This document shows, one piece after another, positions 12,650-22,803 of a stretch of 64,000 nucleotides of DNA. The stretch is taken from contig NC_088779.1 in the NCBI RefSeq assembly GCF_954871325.1, positions 16,308,846-16,372,845 of the forward strand, written 5' to 3'. Source of the DNA: Gordionus sp. m RMFG-2023. Taxonomy: Eukaryota; Nematomorpha; Gordioida; Chordodea; Parachordodidae. Within the stretch, counting starts at the first letter, position 1. Each line of letters starts with the position of its first letter. The translations under genes and the position numbers were made by a program. Under the pieces are notes generated by a model, which did no database searches, had not been told where the DNA came from, and saw only the letters and a program-made list of their open reading frames with translations.

Positions 12650-12957
12650 TCCGAACCAAGGGTCCGACCACGGGTCTGAACCAAGGGTCCGACCACGGGT
12701 CTGAACCAAGGGTCTGAACCAAGGGTCCGACCACGGGTCTGAACCAAGGGTCCGACCACGGGTCTGAACCAAGGGTCCGACCACGGGTTTGAACCAAGGG
12801 TCCGACCACGGGTCCGAACCAAGGGTCCGACCACGGGTCCGAACCAAGGGTCCGACCACGGGTTTGAACCAAGGGTCCGACCACGGGTCCGAACCAAGGG
12901 TCCGACCACGGGTTTGAACCAAGGGTCCGACCACGGGTTTGAACCAAGGGTCTGTGC
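12650..12957 (-). repeat. 25-bp tandem array, inverted, about 12 copies
   Basis: The reverse complement of the 10258-10850 array. The copies are more divergent, with CAGACC, CGGACC and CAAACC variants alternating, and one shortened copy near 12710. The long minus-strand frames across it are by-products of the repeat. Confidence 0.95.
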
Positions 12958-13346
12958 TCCGAGCAGGCCTGAGCACAAAATTGGTTCGTAAATTTTACAA
13001 CCAAGCAAATTAACAACACTATAAAAGACTATAAAATAAATGTGAATTAAAATAGAAAGTGAATATAACCACCATGTGAATCACTTAAATAAACCAAACT
13101 AGAAATTTGAATTTTTTGAGCCTTTAAAATTTATATATAAAGTATAAAATTTAAATGTTGGAAATATAAATATTAATACACAAGGAATAATTGTATTTTG
13201 TATTATATTTACAATGTAATAACCTTCGTTGGGATTGAGCTAATTTTTCAATTACTCATCCTTGCTTGACGTCAAATGCCTATAAATATTTAAAAGATCC
13301 AAACCATTCAATCCACTTTCAGAAGTTGTATCTTAGGTATGTTTTT

Positions 13347-13679
13347 CAGAGAACTGCACGCCCAGTTCCTGGGCCGGACCATATTTTATTTTTTTAAATA
13401 TACCCGAGCCAGGCCCAAATTTTTTTTTAAAAAAACACCCGGGCAGGGCCTGAATTTAAAAAAAAAATTATCCGGGGCCGGCTGTATATTTTAAAACCAA
13501 ATATTTGAATTTAGCTATAAAAATCAAAAATAAATATAATTAATTTTAAAATATCCGAGCCGGGCCTGAAAATTTTACTTTAAAAAAAGCCGGGCTAAGC
13601 CTGAAAATGTCTTTTAAAAAAAACCAGGGTTGGACTGAAAAAAATTTTGAAAAAAAATCCTGGCCGATGCAAGGCTCTG
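13347..13679. mobile_element. Hobo-like MITE
   Basis: Starts CAGAGAACTGCACG, whose first 12 bases equal the known terminal repeat of Drosophila hobo, and ends CGATGCAAGGCTCTG. The interior has GGGCCGG/CCGAGCC blocks between A/T tracts. It shares an internal segment (about 13490-13545) with the MITEs at 22332-22613 and 51557-51770. The flanking octamers agree at only five of eight positions. Confidence 0.8.
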
Positions 13680-14242
13680 TTATTCTTCTTAAAAAAGAGA
13701 ATGTTCTCTCATTAGTTTACTAATGGGAAGAGTTGCTAATATATATATATAATCATTTTAATACATTGGGAATATAATCTAAACTGTGTTTGAGATTATA
13801 CAAAGCATCCATAGCCTTTTTTGGGACTATATCTTAGTTAATCTTTTAAACATAGCTATTCAGCTAATAAGGCATTAAACAAATATTATTTTTTTCTATC
13901 ACCATCTGAAAAATATTGGGAAGGCTTTTGTGGAAGTAATATCTGCAGATTGGTAAGTGCAACATGATGAATTAAAAAGCTTTCATTTATTTGTAGATAA
14001 TATTCTACTGATCTTATACTAATGTTTTGACGATGAGCTTGCCTTGTTGCAAATCAAGGGAGACATATATTAAACACGTATAGCTATCCTTTTGACTAAA
14101 CAATAACATATAAAATTTAAATTCTTCATTAACATTAGCCCTAATTTCCTAGAGTTCTAATAAAATGCTCTCCGCTATTCTCATCTTTTTAATCAAGTCA
14201 ATGCCATGTTTTTGAAAAGTATTACATAAAATAGTTGTATAA

Positions 14243-14431
14243 TTAAATAATACATTCTAATGAGAAAAAAAATTTGAAAATTGAATCCAATAATTTTCTT
14301 GCTTCTGAGGAAATATTTCTTTCAGGCCATTGTGATATTTCAGTAATAGCAATAATAATCGGCTCTTCTAACTCCATAAAAGCAGTTACTGCTTGATGGC
14401 GGAGACTCCATTTCGTTGGACAAGCTTGCAC
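14243..14431 (-). pseudogene. hAT transposase fragment
   Basis: A 62-codon minus-strand frame beginning QACPTKWSLRHQAVTAFMEL, then ISQWPERNISSEARKLLDSI. The start is characteristic of the 'CPTRWSSR..AV..' stretch of ZMYM1-like hAT transposases, just before the insertion domain. The corresponding region of the sister copy is at about 7165-7330. It is a fragment; flanking coding sequence is frame-broken. Confidence 0.75.
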
Positions 14432-14870
14432 TTTCTTGTTTCAGAAAATTTATTATTTAAAAATGGTAGATAAATATTACGCCACTAGAAATTTGAAAAT
14501 AATAGGTAAATATTACGCCAATGAAAACTTGAAATCGAAATTAATTTAAAATAACTTAATAGATGAATGTGATAAATAAATGTAGTTAATATATATTTAA
14601 TATGAGATAGGAATAAATATTACCAAACATAAATTACTATATACATTAGTATTTTTGAAAAATATATTCGGCATCTGCATTTTTTGGCATTGGGGTGGGG
14701 GGAGTTTGTCCCCCTGTCCTTCCTCCCCCGCTGCGTACTCGCCTGACACAGGGTCTACCATACAAAGGAATTTTATTTTTATAAACACTCTTTTTTTAAT
14801 TTTCTTTAATTTATAATGTCCAACAAAAATACCACATGGTAAAGTCATTTATGATGTCAACGCAAATTTT

Positions 14871-15055
14871 AATATCTTTACCCATACTAGGCCATATTAA
14901 GAAGATAGAAACAACTTTTTTATTATTCAAATGTTATTATATTTTGTAATTTTTTTCAATATCTTTACCCATACTAGGCCCATTGAGAAGATGGAGACAA
15001 ATTTTTTTGTAATCAAATATTATTACAGGGAAGTAATTTTTTCAATATCTTTATC
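14871..15055. repeat. Tandem repeat, 86-87 bp unit
   Basis: AATATCTTTA-headed units start at 14871, 14958 and 15044. The first two are full and share TACCCATACTAGGCC; the third is a partial copy. It lies inside the Ty3/Gypsy fossil. Confidence 0.85.
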
Positions 15056-16454
15056 CACCATACATATTCACAAGCCCAATTCATATCATCACCACCCTGA
15101 TGTTCGGCATGTATAATAAATCAACAATTTTACTCCATTATTTAATTACAGCACCAATACCTCGCGTTAGACAATCATCCACCACGGACAATTCTTTTTC
15201 AATTTTTTTATAAATTTCAATTATTTTTCCACGGTTTTTTTTCCGTTAGTAATAGTTTTATCTGACTCAATTTATCTTTTATAGTATTGATTTTAAGATC
15301 TTCCCAATTTGTGGGACCACCTTTTAGCATATGTAAAAGAGAACAAACTTATGCTTTCTCTTTATCCATTACTTTATTTATATTAAAGTCGAGATCTTCT
15401 TCACTCGATCCCAACCTTGATAAAATAACTGGCAAACAATTTTCTTTGCCTCGACGATATCTAATTTCCACATTAAAACTTCTCAATAATAACAACCAAC
15501 ATTTTAATCTGGGAGATAACATTAATGCTCGATTATCCTTTTTGAATAAATGAATTAATGTTTTATGATCGGTATAAATTACATATTTTTTTCGGCTTAA
15601 AGATTCCCGACATTTGTTTAAACCAAAAAGACTGCCAAAGCTTCCTGTTCAATAACCGAATATCGTTTCTCCACTTCTCAAAAACTCGTGAAAAAAATAA
15701 TAAAATTGATCTTTCCAAACCATCAATTAAACGCAATAATGCACCTTCAACACTTTAGGTTAGATACATCATGTGCTAATATTATTTCTAAATCAAAAAC
15801 ACACCAAATTAGGCTCAACCCCAATTTTCTGTTTTAACATTTAAAATGCCATTTGTTGTTCACTGGCTCATTCAAAATGAACTCTCTTTGGTAATAATTT
15901 ATATAAAGGTAGTGCACTCCTTGCAAAATCATTCAAAAATCTATGATAATAATTAAACATATCCAAAAATGATTGAACCTCCGATTTATTGGTTGGCGGC
16001 ATCATATTAGATATATTTTTTAAATTGCTAAAGCCTTCATCCCATTTGATGTCCTAAATATATAACTTTTGTTACCCCAAGAACACTTTTTTTCTCTGTT
16101 GGCCCTCAAACTTTATCACGAATTCTTTTGAAAACAACTTCTTTCAAACGTTGATTATGTTGTTCCGATGTTACACCAGTAATTAACACATCATCCATAT
16201 AATAAAATCTCCTTCTAGGCCCTGGAAAACTAATGCCATGGTAGGCTGAAAAATCACCTGACACACTTAATCCAAACGGTAACCTACAAAGGGCAAATAA
16301 TCCTTTAGGAGTCGTTGTGTAAATTTATGAATATCCTCCTTTAAAGGTAACTTTAAATACGCAGAAGAAAAATCAACTTTGGAAAAATATTTTGCACCTT
16401 TTAAATTGGCCAATTTTTTTTCAATTCTAGGCAATAGATATTTAAATTCCACAT

Positions 16455-16760
16455 CTCTGAAGTTAAAGGGGAAAGTTTACGTAAGTTGTGTGAGGAGATA
16501 TTTAGTTTATGGCGGTGAAACATGGGCAATGAAAGCGACTCGCGAAGCCAAATTAGAAAGAACAGAGATGATGATGATTAGATGGATGTGTGGGGTATCT
16601 CTGAGGGAGAGAAAAACTAGCAAGGAATTGCGAGCAAGATTGGGTATAGAAATGATTGGAATGGTAATGCAAAACATATGGCAAAAAATGACTGGGTAAA
16701 TAGATGCGAGTAAACTTGGAAACCGCCATAAAACGGAGAAGAAGAAGAAGATTCATCATT
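16455..16760 (+). pseudogene. LINE reverse transcriptase C-terminal fragment
   Basis: The plus-strand frame reads LKLKGKVYVSCVRRYLVYGG, then ETWAMK, LERTEMMMIRWMCGVSLRER and LRARLGIEMI. This is the well-known region following the RT domain in RTE/CR1-like LINEs ('YGSETWAMK...AEMMMLRWMCGVSLKDRKSS.ELR.RLGI'). It breaks soon after, and a GAAGAAGAAG tail-like run follows at about 16736-16750. It differs from the other LINE family in this window and is inserted within the Ty3/Gypsy fossil. Confidence 0.9.
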
Positions 16761-17246
16761 TACATACATCATGCTATATAACATTGGTTACTTTTTTTAA
16801 TTCTTGGAGTGTAACCACCGATCTCTCCACACATTCCGGACTTATCCTTTAAAATTTTCCACTTTTGGTTCATCATTTTGATTTCATTAAAAACTAATTT
16901 TAAACTATTTTCAAGTCCAATATTCTTTTCAAATAAATTACGGATGTAGCATTTTTTTATATCATTTTTTTTACATCTTTTTATTTCGGCAATTTATGCA
17001 TACTATTAAAAATAACTATATTGTAAATAAATGACCAATTAAATCCAATTCAATCTTTTTATTAAGAAACTTGATAATAAAAATCCCTATAAATGAAAAC
17101 CTTATCAAACATAGGAGGCTCAATATCAAACTTAAACAAATAACCCATTTCATATTTTATTTTATACAAATTACAATTTTTATTTTTAAATAAATATAAA
17201 TTTTTTTTTTTTACCTTTTAAAACCGCAATAATTAGAATAATCCAC

Positions 17247-17505
17247 TGGTCACGAGCACCAATTTTTTAGATATCAACTTAAACTCAACTTTCAATTTCT
17301 TAGACCTCAACTTAAACTCAGTTTTCTTATTACAAATAATTAAATATAAATTAAAATCTTTAATTTCTTAAACTAAAATACAATTTTTTCCAATGAATAA
17401 TCATTTATCAAGAAAACTATTCGTAAAAAAATATATATTAATTATTATTTTTTATAATTCTTTGTTTAATCTCCTACCAATCAAGCCCAATATTATTGAT
17501 TCTTT
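17247..17505 (-). repeat. LTR of the first Ty3/Gypsy fossil (right copy)
   Basis: A direct repeat of 8990-9256. Shared runs include CTTTGTTTAAT and CAATATTATTGATT. On the minus strand this is the 5' LTR. The right limit is approximate because the ends of the two copies diverge. Confidence 0.68.
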
Positions 17506-17694
17506 TTGTAATGCCTATGTCTAGATTTAAGGTATGTTTTTATTATATCTTAAATAAATTTAATTAATAATTTTATTTACCTTAATTAAAAAATTTATTT
17601 TACTATATTTATTTTTCTATCTATTTAAAAAATAATAAGATATTTCTAAATTATTTAGATATCAAGTGCTTCTGACTGATGAAAAAAAATTTTA

Positions 17695-18080
17695 AACTTT
17701 GTCATAAGAGAGCAGGATTCTAGTGAAGATAAATCAACGCCAGTTAATGAATCTTCATCTGAAGAGGATAAAGTCTTATTAAAAAAAAGATGGTAACAAA
17801 CAAAATTTGTTACAAAAATCGGAGAATATTATAAATATTTTAGTCAATTTTTCTAAAAAACCTATAAAAATATGAATATTTTAGACTTTTGAATAAATCA
17901 GAGTAATCGATACCCAGAATTATGTAAATTATTTGATATCACATTGGCAGGGCGGGCTACCCAAGTTAGTGTAGAAAGATGTTTTTCAACAATTAAATTT
18001 AAACTATCTCCTTATAGATTATTTGAGTGAGACGAATCTTGAAAATATATTAATTGTGCGGCTTAATAAAAATTTTTAAG
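17695..18080 (+). pseudogene. BED-finger hAT transposase, C-terminal part
   Basis: An acidic stretch, then near 17896-18030 a dimerisation domain: NRYPELCKLFDITLAGRATQ, VSVERCFSTIKFKLSPYR. This follows the hAT pattern of Tyr-Pro-x-Leu, then SxERxFS and Lys/Arg-x-x-Leu. It is the C-terminal part of the outer hAT of the first nest, separated from its N-terminal part by about 13 kb of insertions. Breaks are present upstream. Confidence 0.75.
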
Positions 18081-18395
18081 TAAATAAAGTTAAATATCGT
18101 TCATATTAAAATTAATCATGATATTTATTTATTGTATTTATAAATTAAATATTACTTTATAATGTGCAATTAAAAAATGAGGTTATATGTATGTGTTTTT
18201 TATTTTAATGATGAAATAAAAAAATATCCTTCCTTATACATAATTCGAATGTAAGTTTGAGTAAAAAGTGTTCTAGCCGGTTTTTAGAGGTTCAACCCGA
18301 ACCGATATTTTTATTTTTTACAAACTGAACCTCAACCTTAAACCGTTTTTTAAACCTGAACCGAACCGAAATTTGTTTCTGTTTGGATCCTTGGT

Positions 18396-18635
18396 TATAG
18401 GCATATTATACACATTATCTAAAACTAAATGAGATAGGTTAAATATCTAAAATAAAAATTAGGAATATTTCTTATATAATTCTCGAAAAATAATATTGAA
18501 ATATGTTCAATGATTTTTGACATATTATAAGAACAGGTCAGAAATTGTCTATTTGAGTAAATGCAAAATAATTTCTAAGTTTATTTTTATAAAAGAATTG
18601 CTTAATAGCACTTGAGGATAATTTGTTACTTTATT
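18396..18635. other. AT-rich sequence, nothing recognised
   Basis: No supportable feature between the end of the nested hAT and the satellite-like repeat. Confidence 0.5.
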
Positions 18636-18639
18636 TAAT

Positions 18640-19115
18640 AAAAATTATCGTCAAAACTGCCAAACTTGCAAACCAAGTTGATGCATATGCCCATCATGAA
18701 TCTAAGATCCGTACATGATTATTAATAATAAAAATTTTAATTAGCTTTTATTGAATTTATATGCTATAGACAGTTAAATTCATTCCTGATACCGAGGATC
18801 TAGACCCGCTTATTTAGAAAGATGAACAATATAGCTGTAGCTGAAATATTTTTTTATTTGCTGTATCATTCACTGTAAAAATTTATAAATTTCCGTGATC
18901 CCCTAAAACCTGACCCTGATGATTTTAAACCCAAACCCCCTAAAACCCGCCCATCATGATTCTGAAAACCGTCATTATTATTAAAAAATATTTTACTAAC
19001 TCTATTTAACCCATATTTAATTTTTATGTTATCAAAAGTTGAATTCATTCCTGACCCCCCAAGATATAGATCAACCTATTTGGAAAGTTGATCAGGATTT
19101 ATTACCAAAATATTT
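18640..19115. repeat. Satellite-like repeat, two units of about 240 bp
   Basis: Two related units (about 18640-18865 and 18890-19115) share CCCATCATGA, TTGAATTCATTCCTGA-like and ATTTGGAAAG-like segments. The 'CCTGACCCCCC...GATCTAGA' block is also found in the arrays at 26390-27180, so this is probably the same dispersed repeat. Confidence 0.65.
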
Positions 19116-19139
19116 TTTCATTAGTTATAATTACATATC

Positions 19140-19430
19140 TGATACAATGAGTCAGATAAAAAAAACGACTCATATTTTGGGTCGGGTCGAAAAATGGAAC
19201 ACAATGAAGTCGTAAAAAACGACCTGAATTTTGCGTGGGGGTCGAAGTAAACGACCCAAACTTTGAGTCGAGATCAAATAATCGGCCCATGTTTTGAGGT
19301 CAATTTTTTTGGCGGCGACTCGGGTCAAGCCATAAAAATGACTCAAACTTTGAATCTTAAAAAACCACCCGAATCTTGGGTCAGCTCTGTTAGAGCTGAC
19401 TCGGATAAGCCGTTAAACAACACTATAGCT
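19140..19430. repeat. Degenerate CGACCC/GGGTCG motif cluster
   Basis: Many interspersed copies of ACGACC and GGGTCG-type words, often as 'ACGACCCAAACTTTGAGTCG' and near variants, in both orientations. The unit is about 35-45 bp and heavily diverged. Short frames on both strands are by-products. No terminal repeats were identified. Confidence 0.6.
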
Positions 19431-19439
19431 ACAGTTAGC

Positions 19440-20920
19440 GATTTTTTTTAAACAAGTAGTGCGCTGAATCAACCGCTATTAAAAAAAGTGGATTGTGGAG
19501 ATTTTTGTATGATGCATGGCATAGTGTATATTCAATATATTTCTTAGGATATTAACTAATTATTAATGCAATATATTACAATAGGATAATGTTAGAGGCA
19601 GTAATTAGTTTTAACCTTTTTTATTAAAAAAATTTTATTTCATAAAATTAACAAATTATATTTTTGTTTGGAGATTGCATAAATATCCTGGATTAAAAGT
19701 TAGATTTCTACAATTTTATCACAACATTTATTTGTTGAAAAACCTCAATTGTAAGCATATAATAACTTATTCATAAATATTTGTTCTTAATTTAACGTTT
19801 GCTCCATATAACATAACAATATTATTTATCCAATTTACTACCCTTAATAATTTAAATTTATTAACATAAAATTAATATTGTATAATAAAAGTTTTAAATT
19901 TCACAGGATAATACTGTTTGCTTAACTTTTTAATATTTTCTGATTAAAATTAATTAATATTTAGAAACTAATTAATAACTTGTTCCTACACAAATAAATA
20001 AATACCAAATATCCTTCTCATTAGTAATTTTAATCCTATATCTATATGCGAATTTTATATTCTATGTATCTTTTAATACTCTCCTATTATATGAAGAATG
20101 GTAAATTCTACCATTTGCTTTATATTAATTTACTTATTAAATAATTAGTGCAATCATTTGAGTAAATATTTTAATACCCCCCCCCCCCTTAACATCTTAG
20201 CTTAACTTCCAGCTATACGCTTTAATACTAATTACTATCTCTTATTAAATATTTTTCTCAAATATTCTATAAACAAAGTCTTCAGGGCTGCATATGGATG
20301 CAATAGTAGTTTGACAATACCAATTTAAACCTACTTTTTTTACCAGTAAAATTTAAACTAAAAAAGAACATTTATTGTGAATTGCTTCTTAATTTTTTTA
20401 ACTTAAATCTTGAATTTATTGATAAATTATAATTTTTGCAAATTTTTTTGTTTTCTGATTTATATATTTAAAAAACATTCGTTCTCTTTGTTACCATCGC
20501 TCACTCACATTGTTTACCTACTCGCTGGACATAACACTTTAGAATGAACAGAAGGCAAGATTAATAGTAAATATTAGCCAACCTTCCAGCATAAATTTAT
20601 TTAATTTTACACAACTATTTTTCCAAAAATTATTGTTATTTTAATAAATAGCCCCTCCCTTGTATTACCAATTTATACATTCTAAGATAAATTTAAGCCC
20701 AACTTGAGTCTATTAAGCACTACTAGAAAAGTTTGTGATAATAGCACAATATAATAAATGGTCAGTTGGTGATGAAGCCCGATATCATAGAATTGTTCAT
20801 GAATATAGAGGGTATAAAAATGGATAAATATAGAGATGAAGAGGAAAAATATCCGTCAGATTTTACAGGCTATTAAAAATGTTCATGTATAATTGGGGGT
20901 CAGAAAAATAACTAATTTGA
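19440..20920. other. AT-rich sequence, nothing recognised
   Basis: A poly-C tract lies at about 20177-20188. The stretch around 20755-20880 has a less biased composition, but no frame in it could be tied to a family. No gene is supported. Confidence 0.5.
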
Positions 20921-20926
20921 GAAAAT

Positions 20927-21030
20927 ACTCGTGCCTCTTTATTTTAAAAAATTACTCGTGCCTCTTTATTTTAAAAAATTACTCGTGTTTAAAAAATTAC
21001 TCGTGCCTCTTTATTTTAAAAAATTACTCT
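20927..21030. repeat. 27-bp tandem repeat
   Basis: Units ACTCGTGCCTCTTTATTTTA-AAAAATT repeat with starts at 20927, 20954 and 20999, plus an 18-bp shortened unit at 20981. Confidence 0.95.
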
Positions 21031-21128
21031 AAACCGTTTATTAACATAAAAAAATAATCAATTTTTTATCGTAATAGTTGCATCAACTAATAGCCATGTT
21101 TCGCTAAAACTATTCAAATTTTTAAACC

Positions 21129-21400
21129 TTAGGCAACAAATTCCGAACCACCTATGAAATCAAAGTAATATTAGACACAAAGTGGAAATAAATTTTATAT
21201 ACCATTCCTTTTAATAGGCAACAATTTAAAACATTATAACATAATTAAAAAAAATTACACTTAGAGAAATTCAAACATCCATTAAGTCCTTTTTCTATTT
21301 AAGAACAAAATATATCCCAAGAACCCTTACCTTCTTTGGAAAATATACCAAATGTTTTTATGGGTTCATAACCACATTCATCTTTGGTCCATATAAATTC
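21129..21400 (-). CDS. Possible two terminal exons of an unidentified gene
   Basis: On the minus strand, an AG at 21402-21401 is followed by 70 bp that translate as EFIWTKDECGYEPIKTFGIF then SKE, ending in G|GTAAGG at 21331. A second AG (TTTCATAG) at 21153-21152 is followed by sequence that completes GGSEFVA and a stop at 21129. The implied intron is 179 bp. The phase fits across the junction, and less AT-biased third positions argue for real coding. No family is recognised. It lies downstream of the phosphatase exons on the same strand, and its phase would allow joining, but the sequence does not resemble that protein. Confidence 0.3.
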
Positions 21401-21429
21401 CTTCAAAGAAAGATTATTTTATGATACAT

Positions 21430-22331
21430 AATTTTGTTTCTCAAATAAAACTCAAATTTAACTTAGACTTAAATATTTGGTACTTAGTTGGTCAGCAATA
21501 TTTTAATATTACTTCTAGGCCAACTTCTCGCTATTGGAGCACTCTCTCAAAGTCCAATACTGTGATTTTCTTTTTAAATTGCAAAAACTTCGTTATAGTC
21601 ATTAACAAAATAATGTGACTCGATAAATTTAGGATTAACCGAGTAACTTTAAAGATAGTGAATTAGATCAATTTACAAGAATATATTTATTATCAGATAT
21701 TTTGTAAAATTATTGTGTATTATAAGTGTTTATATGTTATTGTATTAAGAGAAAATAAATAGAACAGTATACTATTTTTTCTATTACGATTAAGAAATAA
21801 ATATACAACTATTGAAGACATTAATAAATGTAATAATTAACCTTAAGCTGTAATTAAAAATATAATAAATATAATGTACACTACATTAACCTTATTAGGT
21901 TTTCCTTTAGTTAAATACTCAATTTCAGAAGAAGTTATAACAATTCAATCTTCTCAAATAAATGTAACATAAATTTATTTATCCCCTTAAGAAGAGTAAA
22001 ATTACTTGGCCATAGTTTAAGATCATTCAAAACAATACTATTCCTCTATAAAATGGTTCCCAAATCAAGGAAAAATATAAACTAATGATAATATATAAAT
22101 CATGTTAAAATTATATGATAATCGGCAAACAACCAATAAACACATTGATATGAATTGATCCATAATTAATATTAAAAAAATTCAATAAATTCCAAAATAA
22201 AATAGCATAGATAATAAGAAAATAATGAAGTCAAATAAAATTTATATAGATAACAAATAACTGCATTTACATCTTTAAATTCTAATCATCTTATATTTAA
22301 CTCTAAAAAAAAATTATGAAATGATAATTAT
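21430..22331. other. AT-rich sequence, nothing recognised
   Basis: No gene, terminal repeat or tandem repeat was identified. Confidence 0.5.
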
Positions 22332-22613
22332 TAAACCTGCAGGCCTGGCCCTAAGCCTGACGTGTTTTAAATTTTTAAATATACCCAGACCAGGCTTAAA
22401 TTTTTTTTTAAAAATATACCCGGGCTGTGCCGTATATTTTAAAACCAAATATTTTAAATTGCCACTATTACCTATAAAAATTAAAAATAAATATAATATA
22501 TCTTGAAAAAAAATCTGGGCTTGATCTCAAAATATATAAAACCAGGACAGGGACGAAAATTTAAAAAAAAAATCCGGGCCGGGACGAGCAAATGGCACTT
22601 CTGAAAGTCTCTG
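22332..22613. mobile_element. Hobo-like GGCCCGG MITE next to a phosphatase exon
   Basis: A 282-bp element flanked by ATAATTAT on both sides (22324-22331 and 22614-22621). The left end carries ACCTGCAGGCCTGGCCC; the right end is AAAGTCTCTG. The interior matches the MITEs at 13347-13679 and 51557-51770. It ends only 28 bp beyond the last visible phosphatase exon, inside its intron. Confidence 0.85.
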
Positions 22614-22641
22614 ATAATTATTAATTATATATAATACTTAC

Positions 22642-22803
22642 TTTATTAAAGACTACTAATAAGTCTTCTAATTTGCCATGGAAATCACCACAAACAGTTA
22701 TATTTTTGGATATTGATGTATCTGCTAAGCGAATATTTGGACATGTTTTTATTATATTTCGAGCAAAATGTAATATTTTCAAAACATAATAAGCAGGTAA
22801 CAC
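22642..22803 (-). CDS. rdgC/PPEF: PPEF exon 5 (start of catalytic domain)
   Basis: 162 bp, 54 codons, phase 0 at both ends. Acceptor ATGAAAG, donor AAA|GTAAGTA. It encodes [17 protein letters not shown] through [16 protein letters not shown] and VVFNK. GDFHG supplies the first metal-binding Asp and His of PPP phosphatases. Confidence 0.92.

Larger units (their letters stand above)
10163..13020. mobile_element. Foldback element with 25-bp tandem arrays in both arms
   Basis: A 2858-bp element with inverted arms: about 10163-11093 and 12397-13020. The ends read TAGTGTTGTTAATT and TTAACAACACT, flanked by ATAAAAGA on both sides (10155-10162 and 13021-13028). From the outside inward, each arm holds a short GAGCAC-containing segment, a 25-bp tandem array, then about 230 bp of matching unique sequence (for example the block around 10870-10950 mirrored at 12530-12600). 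The 1.3-kb centre is AT-rich with no convincing gene. The arms differ mostly in array length. Confidence 0.9.
9979..14745 (-). mobile_element. hAT transposon (inverted copy), itself carrying two insertions
   Basis: An inverted relative of the hAT at 6871-8935. It starts CAGGCGCGTATGCACG and ends GCTGCGTACTCGCCTG. The flanks ACAGAGGG (9971-9978) and ACACAGGG (14746-14753) match at seven of eight positions. G-tracts lie near both ends. It contains a foldback element (10163-13020) and a hobo-like MITE (13347-13679); without them it is about 1.58 kb. A minus-strand transposase fragment is at 14243-14431. Confidence 0.85.
8990..17505 (-). mobile_element. Ty3/Gypsy LTR retroelement fossil
   Basis: A minus-strand LTR element bounded by direct repeats (8990-9256 and about 17247-17505). 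It is itself interrupted by the hAT at 9979-14745 and a LINE fragment at about 16455-16760. Reverse-transcriptase sequence is recognisable on the minus strand near 16267-16452, with a FSKVDFSSAY motif typical of Ty3/Gypsy. More pol-like sequence lies down to about 15290. It is an old, heavily broken copy with many disruptions; the LTRs have clearly diverged by substitutions and indels. The exact right limit is uncertain by some tens of bases. Confidence 0.72.
3243..18395 (+). mobile_element. Outer hAT element of the first nest (interrupted)
   Basis: Left terminus CAGGGATCCAAGCCGAACC at 3243; right terminus, read on the minus strand, CAAGGATCCAAACAGAAAC ending near 18395. The flanking octamers ATTTTAGG and GTTATAGG match at six of eight positions, as expected for an old 8-bp duplication. 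The surviving body is about 2 kb: 3243-4205, 6780-6870, 8944-8989 and about 17505-18395. Removing the hAT at 4206-6771 joins 'GAGCTTCTCTCATAC' to 'CTTACAACTTGTGG', giving a recognisable hAT stretch SHTLQLVVDHAFN. Both gaps at 4206 and 6871 are bounded by perfect 8-bp duplications. The Ty3/Gypsy gap is supported by its LTRs. Confidence 0.78.

Noticed and set aside
10258-12957. Possible CRISPR-like array
   Set aside because: The units are head-to-tail with no spacers, in an inverted pair within a eukaryotic mobile element.
12547-13019. Three minus-strand open frames of 117-153 codons
   Set aside because: Same 25-bp repeat in the opposite arm of the foldback element.
9979-14745. Idea that 6871-14745 is one giant palindrome
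   Set aside because: The two halves each have their own termini and target duplications, so they are two insertions of one family in opposite orientation.
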